Assembly (NCBI GenBank): GCA_916048095.2
Contig: OU696583.1
Span: 6,363,822 to 6,427,821 of the forward strand
Length of the DNA stretch: 64,000 nt
Direction: 5' to 3'
Origin: Sacculina carcini
Taxonomy: Eukaryota; Arthropoda; Thecostraca; Sacculinidae
The translations under genes were made by a program, and so were the position numbers. Below the pieces are notes generated by a model that had not been told where the DNA came from, made no database searches, and saw only the letters and a list, made by a program, of their open reading frames with translations. Below are positions 26,101-34,600 of this stretch, piece by piece. Every line of letters starts with the position of its first letter. Within the stretch, counting starts at the first letter, position 1.

Positions 26101-27000
26101 TAATACTGCATAACCACTCAACGACTCATTGGAATATTCACACTGTGCGTTAAAATTTAACACAAGCAAGATAATTTTATTCGTAAAGTTTTATCTAGCT
26201 CTGTCATATTTAGACAACATATATACAAAAAAAATTAGGAAAGACTCAATACTCAATAAATTATTTTTATTTGAAAATCACCAGCTAATAATAAAATATA
26301 GCGAATCGCAGCAAATTTTGTACACGCCAGCGCCAAATGGCAACATTTGTTGCCATTCAACTGTCCACTTGAATTATCAACAGAAGCGCGATACAACTAA
26401 ATTAATTATATTTTTAAAATGGCATATTTGTTTATATTTATTTATATTTATTTTCAGCCACTTCTAACGGCGACTGATTTAAACCGTGTTTGTCAAGTCT
26501 GTACAGTTCGGAACGTGACTTTTTTCCTCGCTGTGTTCCCAACTTTTCCCTTAAATAAACAAGTACTTATTTGTAACTTTCGCAAATAACATACGCCACT
26601 CAGGACGAATTTTCTCTCTGGCAACATTTGTTGCCACTCGGCGTTAATGGATTAAGCTCGCCCGTATTGGACCCACGTCAATTAAAATGGTGTTCTGCTC
26701 GTCTCCGATGAAACGGTAATTTTAAATCAATGGCACGACGATTAAGACAGCACAGTGCACAAACGTCTGAACTGAACATTCCAAACAGCCATATGAGATC
26801 GCAAAAAAGCACCATCGTCAATCACTTATGTGACACATCCACATACACACTAGTTCATTACGGTACTTACATGTGACGAAAAACACAAAGCCCATCACTC
26901 CAACTAGAACTTGCCAAGCGAGGAGTTTTCGAACCTGGTAGCCGTTGAAGCTATAATGATCAGACAAACTGTAAAAATGGTCGTTTGCCGATACTTCCAT
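38..27000 (-). CDS. Gene A: M13 (neprilysin-like) membrane pseudopeptidase, 15 coding exons, 757 aa
   Basis: Exons in coding order: 27000-26871, 13702-13483, 13209-13028, 10217-10054, 9678-9613, 9466-9332, 8809-8729, 8313-8186, 7380-7287, 6918-6491, 4904-4747, 2913-2765, 2319-2158, 1318-1248, 143-38. They total 2274 nt (757 codons plus TGA) with no internal stop. Order of parts: short cytoplasmic tail, one membrane segment near residues 28-45, then an extracellular M13 ectodomain with the family motifs DPCENFYEHACG, YASCMN, APPLYG, FFIAFAQ and a final AFKC. Length fits the family (about 750). The zinc motif HExxH is replaced by ENTVG, the ExxxD segment is absent, and NAYY is lost, so zinc binding and catalysis are very unlikely. 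A role as binding partner, decoy or scaffold is inference. Gene B upstream is its tandem paralogue. The acceptors of exons 4 and 11 have in-frame alternatives (10205 and 4892). Confidence 0.85.
144..1247. other. Gene A intron 14, AT-rich
   Basis: Holds a 36-bp tandem repeat (699-806) and a TA-rich palindromic stretch around 920-1080. No other element is recognised. Confidence 0.6.
699..806. repeat. 36-bp tandem repeat, three copies
   Basis: The unit starts GTTGCACTATATTCAG and repeats at 699, 735 and 771 with near-perfect identity. It sits in an intron of gene A. Confidence 0.9.
1248..1318 (-). CDS. Gene A exon 14
   Basis: 71 nt, phase 0 to phase 2. Starts ARCEDRVKQHQDFF, matching ARCDEKRATDQE of gene B; supplies the cysteine of the family's VWC. 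Acceptor GCAG, donor GTACGG. Confidence 0.82.
1414..1641. mobile_element. Degenerate hAT-type MITE
   Basis: Starts CAGTGGTCTGTGAC and shares internal sequence (TCTCTGATTCCCCAC, TTGATAAAAA) with the clearer copy at 56333-56590. The right terminus is decayed and no target duplication is visible. Confidence 0.45.
2158..2319 (-). CDS. Gene A exon 13: FAQ motif, ExxxD missing
   Basis: 162 nt, the same as gene B. Ends in FFIAFAQ, where active enzymes have FAQVWC across the same intron. The usual GENIAD segment upstream reads AEDDKNGLKRL. The donor, GTCATT, is weak. Confidence 0.82.
2765..2913 (-). CDS. Gene A exon 12
   Basis: 149 nt. Contains AAYEACILKSYQNQS, matching KSYKTCILEYYNKT of gene B and the conserved cysteine plus glycosylation site of the family. 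It is 39 nt longer than gene B exon 12. Donor GTAAGT, phase 0. Confidence 0.84.
3118..4040. mobile_element. Non-autonomous hAT element, copy 1
   Basis: Inverted ends TAGGGTGcCCTTTTG / CAAAAGGTCACCCTA flanked by a perfect 8-bp target duplication GTTATTAC (3110-3117 and 4041-4048). The body repeats GCGCAACTTTT words. No transposase frame. A second copy in opposite orientation is at 43806-44895. Lies in gene A intron 11. Confidence 0.88.
4056..4301. mobile_element. hAT-type MITE
   Basis: Ends CAGCGGTCTGTATG and GGGCCACTG, with internal words shared with the copies at 1414 and 56333. The 8-bp flanks (CATAAGAT/CATTATAT) match only partly. Begins 15 bp after the end of hAT copy 1. Confidence 0.55.
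4747..4904 (-). CDS. Gene A exon 11: degenerate zinc-motif exon
   Basis: Contains TTPMGAMAPPLYG followed by PEYVNNAGLGSLIIENTVG. In active M13 enzymes this stretch reads ...NYGGIG...HExxH; here the two histidines and the glutamate are Glu, Gly and Asn. Donor GTGAGT, phase 1. Acceptor 4904 or, in frame, 4892. Confidence 0.84.
5039..5377. mobile_element. Possible MITE with CAxGGGCGTA-type ends
   Basis: Left end CACGGGCGTATATCC and right end TTTACGCCCCTG are imperfect inverted repeats. No target duplication could be confirmed. Confidence 0.35.
5719..6058 (+). mobile_element. tRNA-Val-derived SINE
   Basis: The first 73 bases (5719-5791) are tRNA-like: A box TGGTGCAGTTGTTAGC, an anticodon stem CCCGC/GCGGG closing a loop with CAC (valine), and B box GTTTCGAAGCC. 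The acceptor stem does not pair well, and a non-tRNA body (CCACCCAGCAG...) with an imperfect hairpin near 5955-6040 and an ATTT-rich tail follows. That fits a SINE rather than a working tRNA gene. It lies in gene A intron 10. Confidence 0.75.
6130..6299. mobile_element. Short hAT-like MITE with 8-bp TSD
   Basis: Inverted ends CAGAGCCGTAGC / GCAACGGCTCTG, each followed inward by G/C runs. Flanked by the perfect 8-bp repeat ACGACAGG (6122-6129, 6300-6307). Confidence 0.82.
6491..6918 (-). CDS. Gene A exon 10: long M13 helical domain exon
   Basis: 428 nt, phase 0 in and phase 2 out. Starts after CAG with LHEEQLGLP and carries the QCRLLVEEVMPHALNY segment that matches QCRRMVKEAMMQALNL of gene B, ending at ...PRTWE with donor GTGAGT. 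Confidence 0.88.
7287..7380 (-). CDS. Gene A exon 9
   Basis: 94 nt, the same as gene B exon 9. Contains SWGYIMNYITAMG, matching VWRYIMSHAHAMG. Acceptor TTAG, donor GTGAGT, phase 0. Confidence 0.86.
7585..7640 (+). repeat. Fragment of a dispersed LINE/SINE 5' module
   Basis: Resembles 34530-34580 (AGATGGTCG, GTAGCTCGTCCG, CCTTGAACAGGT). Part of a sequence also found at the 5' end of the LINE at 16703. Confidence 0.4.
8110..8150. repeat. (TA)n microsatellite
   Basis: Run of alternating T and A in gene A intron 8. The rest of that intron (7641-8185) shows nothing recognisable. Confidence 0.8.
8186..8313 (-). CDS. Gene A exon 8
   Basis: 128 nt, the same as gene B exon 8. Begins FDWYSILERL, matching LDWDAIIRSI in B, the M13 segment usually written W..y. 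Donor GTAATA, phase 2. Confidence 0.84.
8729..8809 (-). CDS. Gene A exon 7
   Basis: 27 codons, phase 0 at both ends, after acceptor ACAG and before donor GTAACT. Sequence is variable (LDQLSTVAELKTLAPS) but its position, size and phase match gene B exon 7 (26 codons). Confidence 0.78.
9332..9466 (-). CDS. Gene A exon 6, probable GC donor
   Basis: 45 codons with an acidic helical stretch (DYDGIEKDIDIF), aligning with gene B exon 6. It ends before GCAAGT, a second GC donor in a row; gene B has GTATGT at the same place. The acceptor follows a (GT)n tract. Confidence 0.77.
9613..9678 (-). CDS. Gene A exon 5, probable GC donor
   Basis: 22 codons beginning IAPGQTYLP after CAG, matching IRPGE in gene B exon 5. 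The frame requires the exon to end before GCAAGT, a GC-type donor; a GT site one codon later would break phase with exon 6. Confidence 0.72.
10054..10217 (-). CDS. Gene A exon 4: M13 N-terminal domain
   Basis: Contains WNDSDWNF, matching WNESTWNF in gene B. Donor GTGAGT, phase 0. Two acceptors are in frame (10217 or 10205); the longer exon is chosen because its upstream tract is richer in pyrimidines. Confidence 0.75.
10642..10940. mobile_element. MITE with CAGTGGTGGCGCCAGG-type ends
   Basis: Inverted ends CAGTGGTGGCGCCAGG and CCTGGCGCCGCCATTG, each next to a long G or C run. The right end recurs at 38753-38769. No clear target duplication. Confidence 0.65.
11206..12775. mobile_element. Non-autonomous hAT element
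   Basis: Perfect 8-bp target duplication GCCACTGT (11198-11205, 12776-12783). Ends TAGTGAT and ATCTCTA are followed by A/T homopolymer blocks with GGTTGCGG/GGTCGCGG words at both sides. No transposase frame is left. Lies in gene A intron 3. Confidence 0.8.
13028..13209 (-). CDS. Gene A exon 3: M13 N-terminal domain
   Basis: 182 nt, the same length as gene B exon 3. Contains KARKLYASCMN, the family's conserved helix with cysteine. Acceptor TTGTAG, donor GTGAGA, phase 1. Confidence 0.87.
13483..13702 (-). CDS. Gene A exon 2: first ectodomain cysteines of M13
   Basis: Begins in phase 1 after CAG and completes the membrane segment (FIIAC). It carries the M13 entry signature with paired cysteines (ECTSPAC, DPCENFYEHACG). 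Donor GTAAGT, phase 2. A hAT element lies only about 20 nt upstream of its acceptor. Confidence 0.87.
13724..15022. mobile_element. Non-autonomous hAT element beside a splice acceptor
   Basis: Inverted ends TAGGGCTGTCAA / TTGACAGCCCTA with a perfect 8-bp target duplication GTGATCAC (13716-13723, 15023-15030). The interior repeats AAAAGTAACCTA words. The gene A exon 2 acceptor (13703-13704) lies about 20 nt from its edge. Confidence 0.9.
15905..16702 (-). mobile_element. hAT transposon relic, interrupted by the LINE
   Basis: Left end CAGTGGTATATGCG followed by GATAACGATAAAACGAT words. Inside, the minus strand encodes the hAT C-terminal dimerisation domain. The LINE at 16703 inserted into this unit or its flank; the sequence resumes at 19872. 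The right terminus was not found. Confidence 0.6.
16179..16385 (-). pseudogene. hAT transposase C-terminal (dimerisation) domain fragment
   Basis: About 68 residues with the hallmark of the domain: a KYNTTLPISAAVVRMFS stretch, then KRAFIISDRFEKLFFTKGN. The N-terminal zinc finger and the catalytic D/D/E core are absent, and upstream frames are broken. Belongs to the relic at 15905. Confidence 0.75.
17472..18518 (+). pseudogene. LINE ORF1 (Gag-like, zinc knuckles) with three in-frame stops
   Basis: One frame from ATG 17472 to TGA 18516. In-frame stops at 17673 (TGA), 18114 (TGA) and 18288 (TAA). The stop at 18114 falls exactly where the second cysteine of the first CX2CX4HX4C knuckle should be (CYR-stop-QRFGHTSSRC). 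A second cysteine/histidine cluster follows (CVNC...H....C). ORF1 proteins of this group bind element RNA. Confidence 0.8.
18519..19704 (+). pseudogene. LINE ORF2 3' part: RNase H domain and C-terminal zinc motif
   Basis: Open frame, about 395 residues. RNase H motifs are all present: YTDGSKS, TAELYD, LSDSLS and WTPAHIGILGNERAD, so the active-site acidic residues are kept. The C terminus has CSACNARLFVQHILVEC. The start joins ORF1 sequence to the region just before RNase H, so this is a deletion product rather than a complete polymerase. Confidence 0.82.
19683..20439. repeat. 757-bp direct repeat, left copy
   Basis: Begins GCCTTTTATAATTATT inside the LINE tail and ends CATGCATTA. Matches 25260-26016 in length, with about 23 substitutions by eye (about 97% identity). 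It contains the LINE 3' end, the right target duplication and 550 bp of hAT-relic flank. Confidence 0.9.
20440..23900 (-). pseudogene. BEL/Pao pol: knuckle, protease, RT, RNase H, integrase zinc domain
   Basis: Long open frame to a TAG at 21113, which continues in the same frame to the truncation at 20440. Seen in order: CX2CX4HX4C knuckle (about residues 101-114 of the open frame), a protease centre reading LDMGAD instead of the usual D-S/T-G, RT motif A (AADVEKMF) and a YADD catalytic box, RNase H (FVDASS, WTDSE), then HHQVMHSG...CVFC of the integrase zinc domain. One premature stop, a doubtful protease centre and no integrase core. Confidence 0.86.
23900..24777 (-). pseudogene. BEL/Pao gag N-terminal part
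   Basis: Starts MTNGSRAGLLEVLKEVDEAL and then shifts frame near 24600. Follows a Gln/Glu/Lys-rich coiled coil (KQRLSMQREKQELEDKLLLK) and the Pao gag core (LPVFSGDVAEWPRW). A second frameshift near 23905 separates it from the pol frame. The two frameshifts make it non-functional. Confidence 0.78.
25260..26016. repeat. 757-bp direct repeat, right copy
   Basis: Second copy of 19683-20439, with the same start and end points and no net length change. Beyond its end the sequence (26017 on) is unique; before it lies BEL/Pao sequence. Confidence 0.9.
26871..27000 (-). CDS. Gene A exon 1: start codon, cytoplasmic tail, membrane anchor
   Basis: Starts at the ATG at 27000; the frame is open further upstream only to a GTG, so the ATG is preferred. 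About 28 polar residues precede a hydrophobic run (LLAWQVLVGVMGFVFFVT). Donor GTAAGT, phase 1. The start and anchor layout match gene B exon 1. Confidence 0.82.
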
Positions 27001-27924
27001 TGTCACGTCAGTGAAGTCACGCACAGCGAATCAGCACAAACATAAAACCACTGTCGATCTCAATCTCCTCCCGAACAGCACTGATCACCCAAGTCCAGCT
27101 TGAAGGCATACAGGCGGTAATATTCACATCTTGAGCGATTTTTCAATGTTTATCGTGAGCCAAAGGCGACTCCATCAGCTTTCAGTTGAAACTCTTGCCA
27201 CGCTGCTACAATAAAGTAATAAGCTCTGGAAGCCTCCGTGTTGAAGTATTATGTTGTGCTCTGTTTGAGCTGTCTTTCTTCAATTTTCTTTTATGTATTA
27301 CTTTACAATTGCTGTTACATTATTCTCGAGCAAATCCCGTGTCTGAAAATTGCGCGTGTATAGTATCCACACCGCCCCTGATTCATTGAATATGCATGTA
27401 TTTCGTTAATACCAGCCGTCCCAGCTTATTCAGGATGCGCATCTAAGGCAACTGAGGGTGACTCATTCAAATATACTCAATCTGCTAGTGGATATTGCCG
27501 ACTTCTGCAATAAACGACATATCTGATCAGATCCAGATGGTCATATGATATTGATCAGGCCCTGAATGCATTTATGTATGTGTGTATGTGTGTATGTGTG
27601 TATGTGTGTATGTGTGGGTCGAAACAGCCTTATCGGAACTTGCATTCAGTACGAAATTAAAAAGCTTTACAGATATACATTGTTGGAATGCACAAACGTA
27701 TACAAACTTATACAAAAGCCATACAAATTCACACAGACACGCACACGTGCATGTGAGTCAATCGCTGTCCCTCGTCTAAACATCAACACCAACTTCAAAT
27801 GTGGTTTTGTATATATTTTTGTTCAGATGCAAGTGTATTGAAAGCGGTGCTATAGTCACACTGTATTATAGACTAGGCACCACCGGCATAATTGCTGTAA
27901 TTTACGCGTACATCATTTCGCAAT
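27001..27924. other. Intergenic space between genes A and B
   Basis: About 0.9 kb containing the 5' flank of gene A and the 3' flank of gene B. A TGTA/TGTG microsatellite is at 27568-27617. No promoter motif or poly(A) signal can be called with confidence. Confidence 0.6.
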
Positions 27925-28030
27925 CTATTTTTCGAGCAGTGAACAGGTATCATAGTTGAGAGTTGGCGTCTGTTTTTTGCACTTGAAAGCTTGGCGAAAG
28001 TGTTTGTTACTGTAGAGAGCTCCATTAACC
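27925..28030 (-). CDS. Gene B exon 15: C-terminal end and stop
   Basis: 106 nt, VNGALYSNKHFRQAFKC, then CSLLEK and TAG (27925-27927). No clear AATAAA is seen in the next 300 nt downstream. Confidence 0.87.
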
Positions 28031-31000
28031 CTGCAAAACAAACACCGTTTGATATAGATAATTACTGAAAAATATGGTAAACAAAGTTGATAGAAAATAT
28101 TGTCAAAATGATTAATAAAGAAAATTTCCTGTTTCTTATCATTCTATAATAATCTAAACATAAATCAATCCTATTATCTTGGGCATCCTACTATCCTATA
28201 GTCTAAAATAAATTAGCAAAACTTCACAATATTTTTTCCTTGAAGACACGGACATGAACATCGGTAGCATATGAGTGCCGTTCCTGGAAACATTGAGCCT
28301 TGTCTCAAGATTTCAGGCTAACAATATGGCAATTTATTATTTAGGTAATGTGGTAATTCATGACAATTTGGTATACTTACTAATAAATGCATTAAGTCAT
28401 GTGCTTATCTCTCTTTCTCAGATATACAACACATTGCGTAAGAGTTTTATTGCACGCATCGATTGTGAACTCTACTGATTCAGATATTTATTATGAGAGA
28501 GCTGTGTTTATAAACAGAGCATGCATAGCTTTCATAACCACGAGAGGCTACAAGAGGCTAGTAGAAATAAGGTTCCCAACGCTGTACACTCGCCATATTA
28601 TCTTTCCACGCGAGATGCTAGGCGAAATCTGGCATCACCGCCTTGATCTTCGCTTTGCCCACTCCATTCCCACTGCTCGTAGTGATCGCTGCGACGCTTA
28701 GCGCCAACCTAAAAGCCATCCGAGATGGAGTCTGCAATCGCTGTCACCGCCAGGTGTGCAATCCTTTCAGTGATTCAATTTTGAACGTGCAGAAGCTTAA
28801 ACCTATTAAAATTCATAGGCAGTTGGAAGACGTTTATGGCAAAGCTTGTATCAGCGTCCAACACGTCCGGAAATGGTGCAGGGAGTTCTCCGAAGGACGC
28901 ACAGACGTCACGACGAGCGAAGGAGCGGGCGGCCATCGGCCTCCGACGAAGTCGTGGCGAAGATTGCGCGCATTATCCTCGAGGATCGGAGAGTAGTGCT
29001 TCGGGAACCGGCTGACCAGGTTCCTGAGGCTTGTGAAAAATCAATCGACAACATTTTGACCGAAAAACTTGGTTATCACAAGGTGTGTGCGCGGTGGGTC
29101 CGGTACATGCTTTCCGAAACCCACACAGACAATCGCGTCAAGTGTGCCGAGGAGTGTCTTCGAGAATGCGCCAAGAATACCGAAGAATTCTTGCACTCCA
29201 TTATTACGGGAGATGAAACGTGGTGTCACTACGTCACTCCAAAAACAAAAGGTGGACAACTCCTCAATACAGATGAAGAGGTGAAGGAAGCGAGCAGCAA
29301 GTTCATCGACGGCCTAGCGACAGAGTTCTTTGAAGAGAGTTTTCAGAAGTGGATAACTCATCAGAAGAAATGCGTAGAAAAATAGCTTCAAGTACAGTAA
29401 TATCGCGTTACTATGGCAGTCTTGCTACTATGACCCTTTTTGCTCGGCCCAGACAAAATTCCGTATAAAATGAAATTTACTATGACACCCATGATCTCGC
29501 TACTAGCACAGGTCAGGTGACCTATTGGATAAATGCTGATATAAAGATATGCTCGACATGTACTCCAGTATAAGCAGATCTGCAGAGCTCAATTGCAAAA
29601 TTGTTGTTTGTAAATTTGGACAGTGGAATGTTCCAAGTGTTAGTGCAAGGAAACTATTGTATGGAGCATCTTTCTGCGTTGGTGTTCCAGATGTTGTGCT
29701 CGGTTGTACAGACCTTATCGTGTTCAGTTTTCTTTTATTTGTCGCTTGGCTCAAGCACACCACTCTCTACTATAAGCACACAATCTCTACTATACCACTC
29801 TCGATACTATGCCAGTTTTGCTCGAGCCTAACGGGTGTAACGCGAGTTTACTGTATAAGCTTTCATATTGTATATTTATTTATGTAAATAAAAAGGTCTT
29901 ATACCTGCAAAGCTTTTGGGAACCTTATTTTTACTTGCCCTTCGTATATGCCCATGTTATATATCCACGTGTACACCCACGCTATATACCCACGTAAGCT
30001 GGTGTGAGTTTGTGAAAGCCAACATTTATATTAATTTTAAATATTGTCGCAAGAAAATGTTTGCTGAATTAATTCAGCGAAAATATTTCCCAATAATATA
30101 TAAATCAATCCTGTACACAACACAGTGTCTGAATATATCATCAGTAGCATTGTTGGACGTACCTTACGCCAGTAGTTAGCTTATGACTAAACCTTCGATA
30201 GCGTCGCTCCTGATCCGTAGCTCTTTTCTCGTCGCATCTGGCCTGCAAAAAATATAATTGATATGCTTTAGTATCATTAATGTGTCATTATATCTAAGTT
30301 TGCATCCATATACCGAGTAATCATGGAGAAGAAATCACTTTGTTGTGACCGTGGGCTGATCTAGGGGCGATCCGCTGATTCTCTTTGGATAGGGGACTAA
30401 AAGTTACCTGAGCGAAGGCCAGGAAGAAGTTTTGATCGTGTGTCGTGTGTTCGAGACCAGGTAGTATTGGTGTGGTTTTGCTAATACTGCTGACGTGCAG
30501 CTGGTATGACACTTCTAGCACATAATGTGTCAGCTGCATCAAGGCTGACTCTCTCGCGGGGTCCATCTTCTGCTCATAAATTCACAATTGCAGTTCATTT
30601 TCCAAAGCTAAAACATTGCAGTATGTTTTCGTAACACTTGCGGTGCCAATATTTTGGTAGATAATATGGGAAAAATCGGTGCCAGTAATGCTATAGGAAT
30701 ATATTGTTAATCTCAGTTTATAATCAAGATTTACCGACAAGTTCACAACGTGTGCTATTAAGAATTATGGGTAGAATACATTTTTTGATGAAACTGAGAG
30801 TGCTGACAACAACAACAACACATATTTGATATAACGCACATAATTACACACAGGCACGGAAAAAAACTGACAGGAACATCACATCGAGCAGGGAGTAGGC
30901 ACAACTAGAAAAAGAATACTCACTCGCTCATCGGTTTTGTTGTAATATTCTAAAATGCAAGTCTTGTATGATTTCAGCAGATTTCTTGTGGCTTCACTGA

Positions 31001-31547
31001 AGTTTTCGTATCCTCTGAATTCTGAGCGTATTCCTGAGAAAAAATACCATACAAACAACCTTATAAATCTTGAGAAATATCGAACTTGATAAACTTAAAA
31101 CTCCCTCCAACAGGCAAAATCCGAGCACCGTACCTGGCCACGTCAAGGTATGGACTGCTTGAAGTAGAAGTGAGCCGACAGCAGCGTGGTTCACGTACTC
31201 GGGAACACCGACACCGTACAATGGGGGCTCCATTGCTCCCATCGGCACAATCAGGTTTTGTCCCGCGCCAAAGACAATAGCCCTGAAATCAAGCAAGAAT
31301 TCTTTATCAATTTGGGTCTTCTCTTTTAATATACAGGGCATGCTATGCTATTCATTCCAATTGGCTTCCGTTGTTGTTTATTTGTTCATTTAATAAGATC
31401 TACTCTAGTTATCATCTGTTTGACATGTGCTCACTCTAGAGGAAGCTGCATATTCCAGATGGATTATACATAATAAAACTTAACGTATATCTCAGTATCT
31501 CATATTGTGTTCAATTTTTCTTCTTTCTGTGTATTCATGTGCAGGTA

Positions 31548-31607
<60 letters not shown>

Positions 31608-34600
31608 CTGTGGACTTTTATGAGTTTGTGTGGCGGAGTGGTTGAGGAAGTGGTTCGTTGTCTGTACTCCACTCACTTCCATGTCTCGTACGCAAGAGGT
31701 AATTTATCGTGCTTGTATCGAAGGCGTTGTTTCAACATGTTCCACTGAAACTCTTTCACGTTGATCGCGTTCACTATAAGCGCTCCAGAAGGTTTGAACT
31801 TTTCGTAGTACTTGTCGACTTCTTGCGACATAGTGTTCCATTTGAAGAACTGGGCTGATACCCGCACTTTCGGGGCAGATTTGCGATACACCTTCAGCGA
31901 GTGGTCGTCCATCCACTGTTCAACGCTCTTGTTCAAAGCCGTCAATTGAGATACCCCGAATTGACGCATAATGTTGGTGGCATTGGGACGCAGATGATAT
32001 TTCAAGAAGAGCAGATTTAGAGCCTGCATCATTGCTTCCTTCACCATGCGGCGACACTGGCCTGTGGTGCCTGTAGCTCCCTTCTTTCCTGGATAGTTGA
32101 TCTGTTGATTACAATTCATTCACATACAGGTAGGTTTGAGTACGATAGACGCATTGCGGTTGATAGTGGAACTATTGTATTGATTACTTAGAACTCAATT
32201 ATCTGTAGTTTTGTCAGTTCAGATTTGAAGGTTGAGTTATGCAGCCTGTCGTAGTCAGCAATTTTTAATGGCAGCCAACTCAATAATACACACTGAGCAT
32301 TGATTCTTGAATACTTGGATTACTCAATCATTGAGAAAAATAGAAACATGAAAGTTTCATGAATATCTCATATTTGTGAGTATTGAGAGTATTCGGCGCA
32401 TACTCACCTGGAAGTAGCTCATCAATTCGGAGGAATATTCCACACCCATGGCATGTGCATGACTCATTATGTACCTCCACACCAGCGCATGGTTCATTTG
32501 TCTGTAGGCATGCCCAGCACGTGTGTATTTGGAAACTCGAAATGTGGTGCGCTGGGCTTGATTCAATATATGCACCAATACATCTAATATTTGTTCTACC
32601 TTCTATAAATGAAGCACCAATGGGCTCATAGGTGGTTGCTGTACAACAGCTCATCTAGGTAGGTCAAGCACAATGTTTCACTTCACATAAAGCTCAATAC
32701 ATAAAGTACGACATTTCTGCACGAATTTTTTTTCACTATTATCCACACTTTCTACACTCCACACAGCAATGCGTGTTTATTCACGATTTCAGTGTATACA
32801 ACCACAACATCAAATTTACAATGATAAATCCTTGTGAAAACGGTCATGTTAACGAATTCTTCCTGAAAGATGCTGTTACCTGATTTGTAAGATAATTTTG
32901 GAAATATCCCGATAATTGTTTTTCTATTTGTATTTTTGTCTCGTTTAACAACATAAATGACTTTCCGTATACAAGCAGCTGATTATGGCACACAATACAA
33001 ATGATTTAAACATACTCCAAAAACATATTACAATCAATCTCTACAGTTGCGATATCTTGGATAGCTAGTTGGCTAGCGTTCGAGGGGAATACTTCACCTT
33101 GATCTCAACCACTTTAAGGAAGCTACTTGCAGGCGCTTAAATGAATCAGCAATCGGTTTTTCTAATCCAATGTTATCTAAGTCAGCGGTCCATGATTTTT
33201 ACCACCGGTAGTAAATTTCCCACAGGCTAGGGACCACTGTGCTAAAAATATGAACAATTTATGTTTATTAGTTATAATGAAATATAACTCATATAAGTTT
33301 CTGCAAAAACTAATTCATCATCTATTGGAGTCCGGCATTATCACAAGACAATTTCGCAACTTCTCATTTGAAATTCCCAAACATAGACACAGATTCAATA
33401 TTTGTTGTTTCACCGCTCTCGTTGCCATTGTACAAACACTCCTTACGAGCGATTTATTGCACAGCGATGAGTGACAGTGACGAAAAAATACAGAACAAGG
33501 GAATGAAGATGAACATGATTAACACAAGACGCAGTAACTAATACACCCGACTGTACGCATCCCTACTCAACACACACCTACACGACCCCACACACCTGCA
33601 CAACCGCACACTCCTTTGCACATCCACACATCAACTGCCCTACGCTTACACAACCGGCCTTTGACCTTCTCAAAGGTCAACACAAACACACCTCAACACA
33701 AGAAAGACCAGCCGTACACACACACACTCACACACTCACACACAAATATATCCGTATACCTATGCTCACCAAAACCATGCGCTCATAGACAAGTGGTCTC
33801 CAATTACAGCACAATTTAATTGTGAGATAAGGTGTATTTTTGCAGCAATTATATAACTCACCGTTTAGGAGTTGAAATGATTAATTCATTCAATTCATTG
33901 AAGTATTCTCTAAATTCCACATAAATTGGCATGTTGCTGTCGACTGATTCCGTGTCGTAAATGCTGCGAATTATTGCATCCCAATCCAACTGTATAATAC
34001 CACACACCCGAATTTGTTTTCATTTGCAATTGTTTTCAATACGTTCTAATTTAATTTGATTAATTTTGGTGTCTGTTGATTTAGAGACGATTCGATTGTT
34101 GGTTTTTTTCCTTATGGGAGTTTCGGCAATTTTCCAGTGGAAAATGAAATTAAAAAACTTCCAAAGCATATGCTATACTTATATTACCGGTCTGTAACAG
34201 TGAATTACACTTCATCAAATTTCAACTTGCATATCGAAAGCATTTACAGTTATTAATTACGCTGATAATTACCATGGTTCTATACTTTACCTGCGGCACA
34301 TCGTTCTTGAGCGTTGCCAGTGTTGTCATGGGATGAAGGGGCTCCAGTGATTTCGGTTTTAACATCAACTATACAACAACAACAACAACGACCACACATA
34401 TTTGATATAGCGCACATTTATGAACAGGCGCGAGAAAAAAACACAACTGACAGAAACATCGTAGCGAGCAGGGAGTAGGCACAAATAGAAAAATGAAAAC
34501 ACGTTTGCAAAATGGGAGCTTGCTAGATGGTCGTTGGCTATCAGATAGCTCATCCGCCCTTGAAACAGGTTTTTTTCCTGTGGGGTTTCTAGCCACCCTC

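Noticed and set aside
27001-27024. Longer N terminus for gene A from the in-frame codon at 27024
   Set aside because: That codon is GTG. The ATG at 27000 fits the exon 1 layout of gene B, where the upstream in-frame codon is also GTG.
30994-31341. 115-codon ORF spanning gene B exon 11
   Set aside because: Only 31134-31282 is coding; the rest is intron read-through beyond the CAG acceptor and GTACGG donor.
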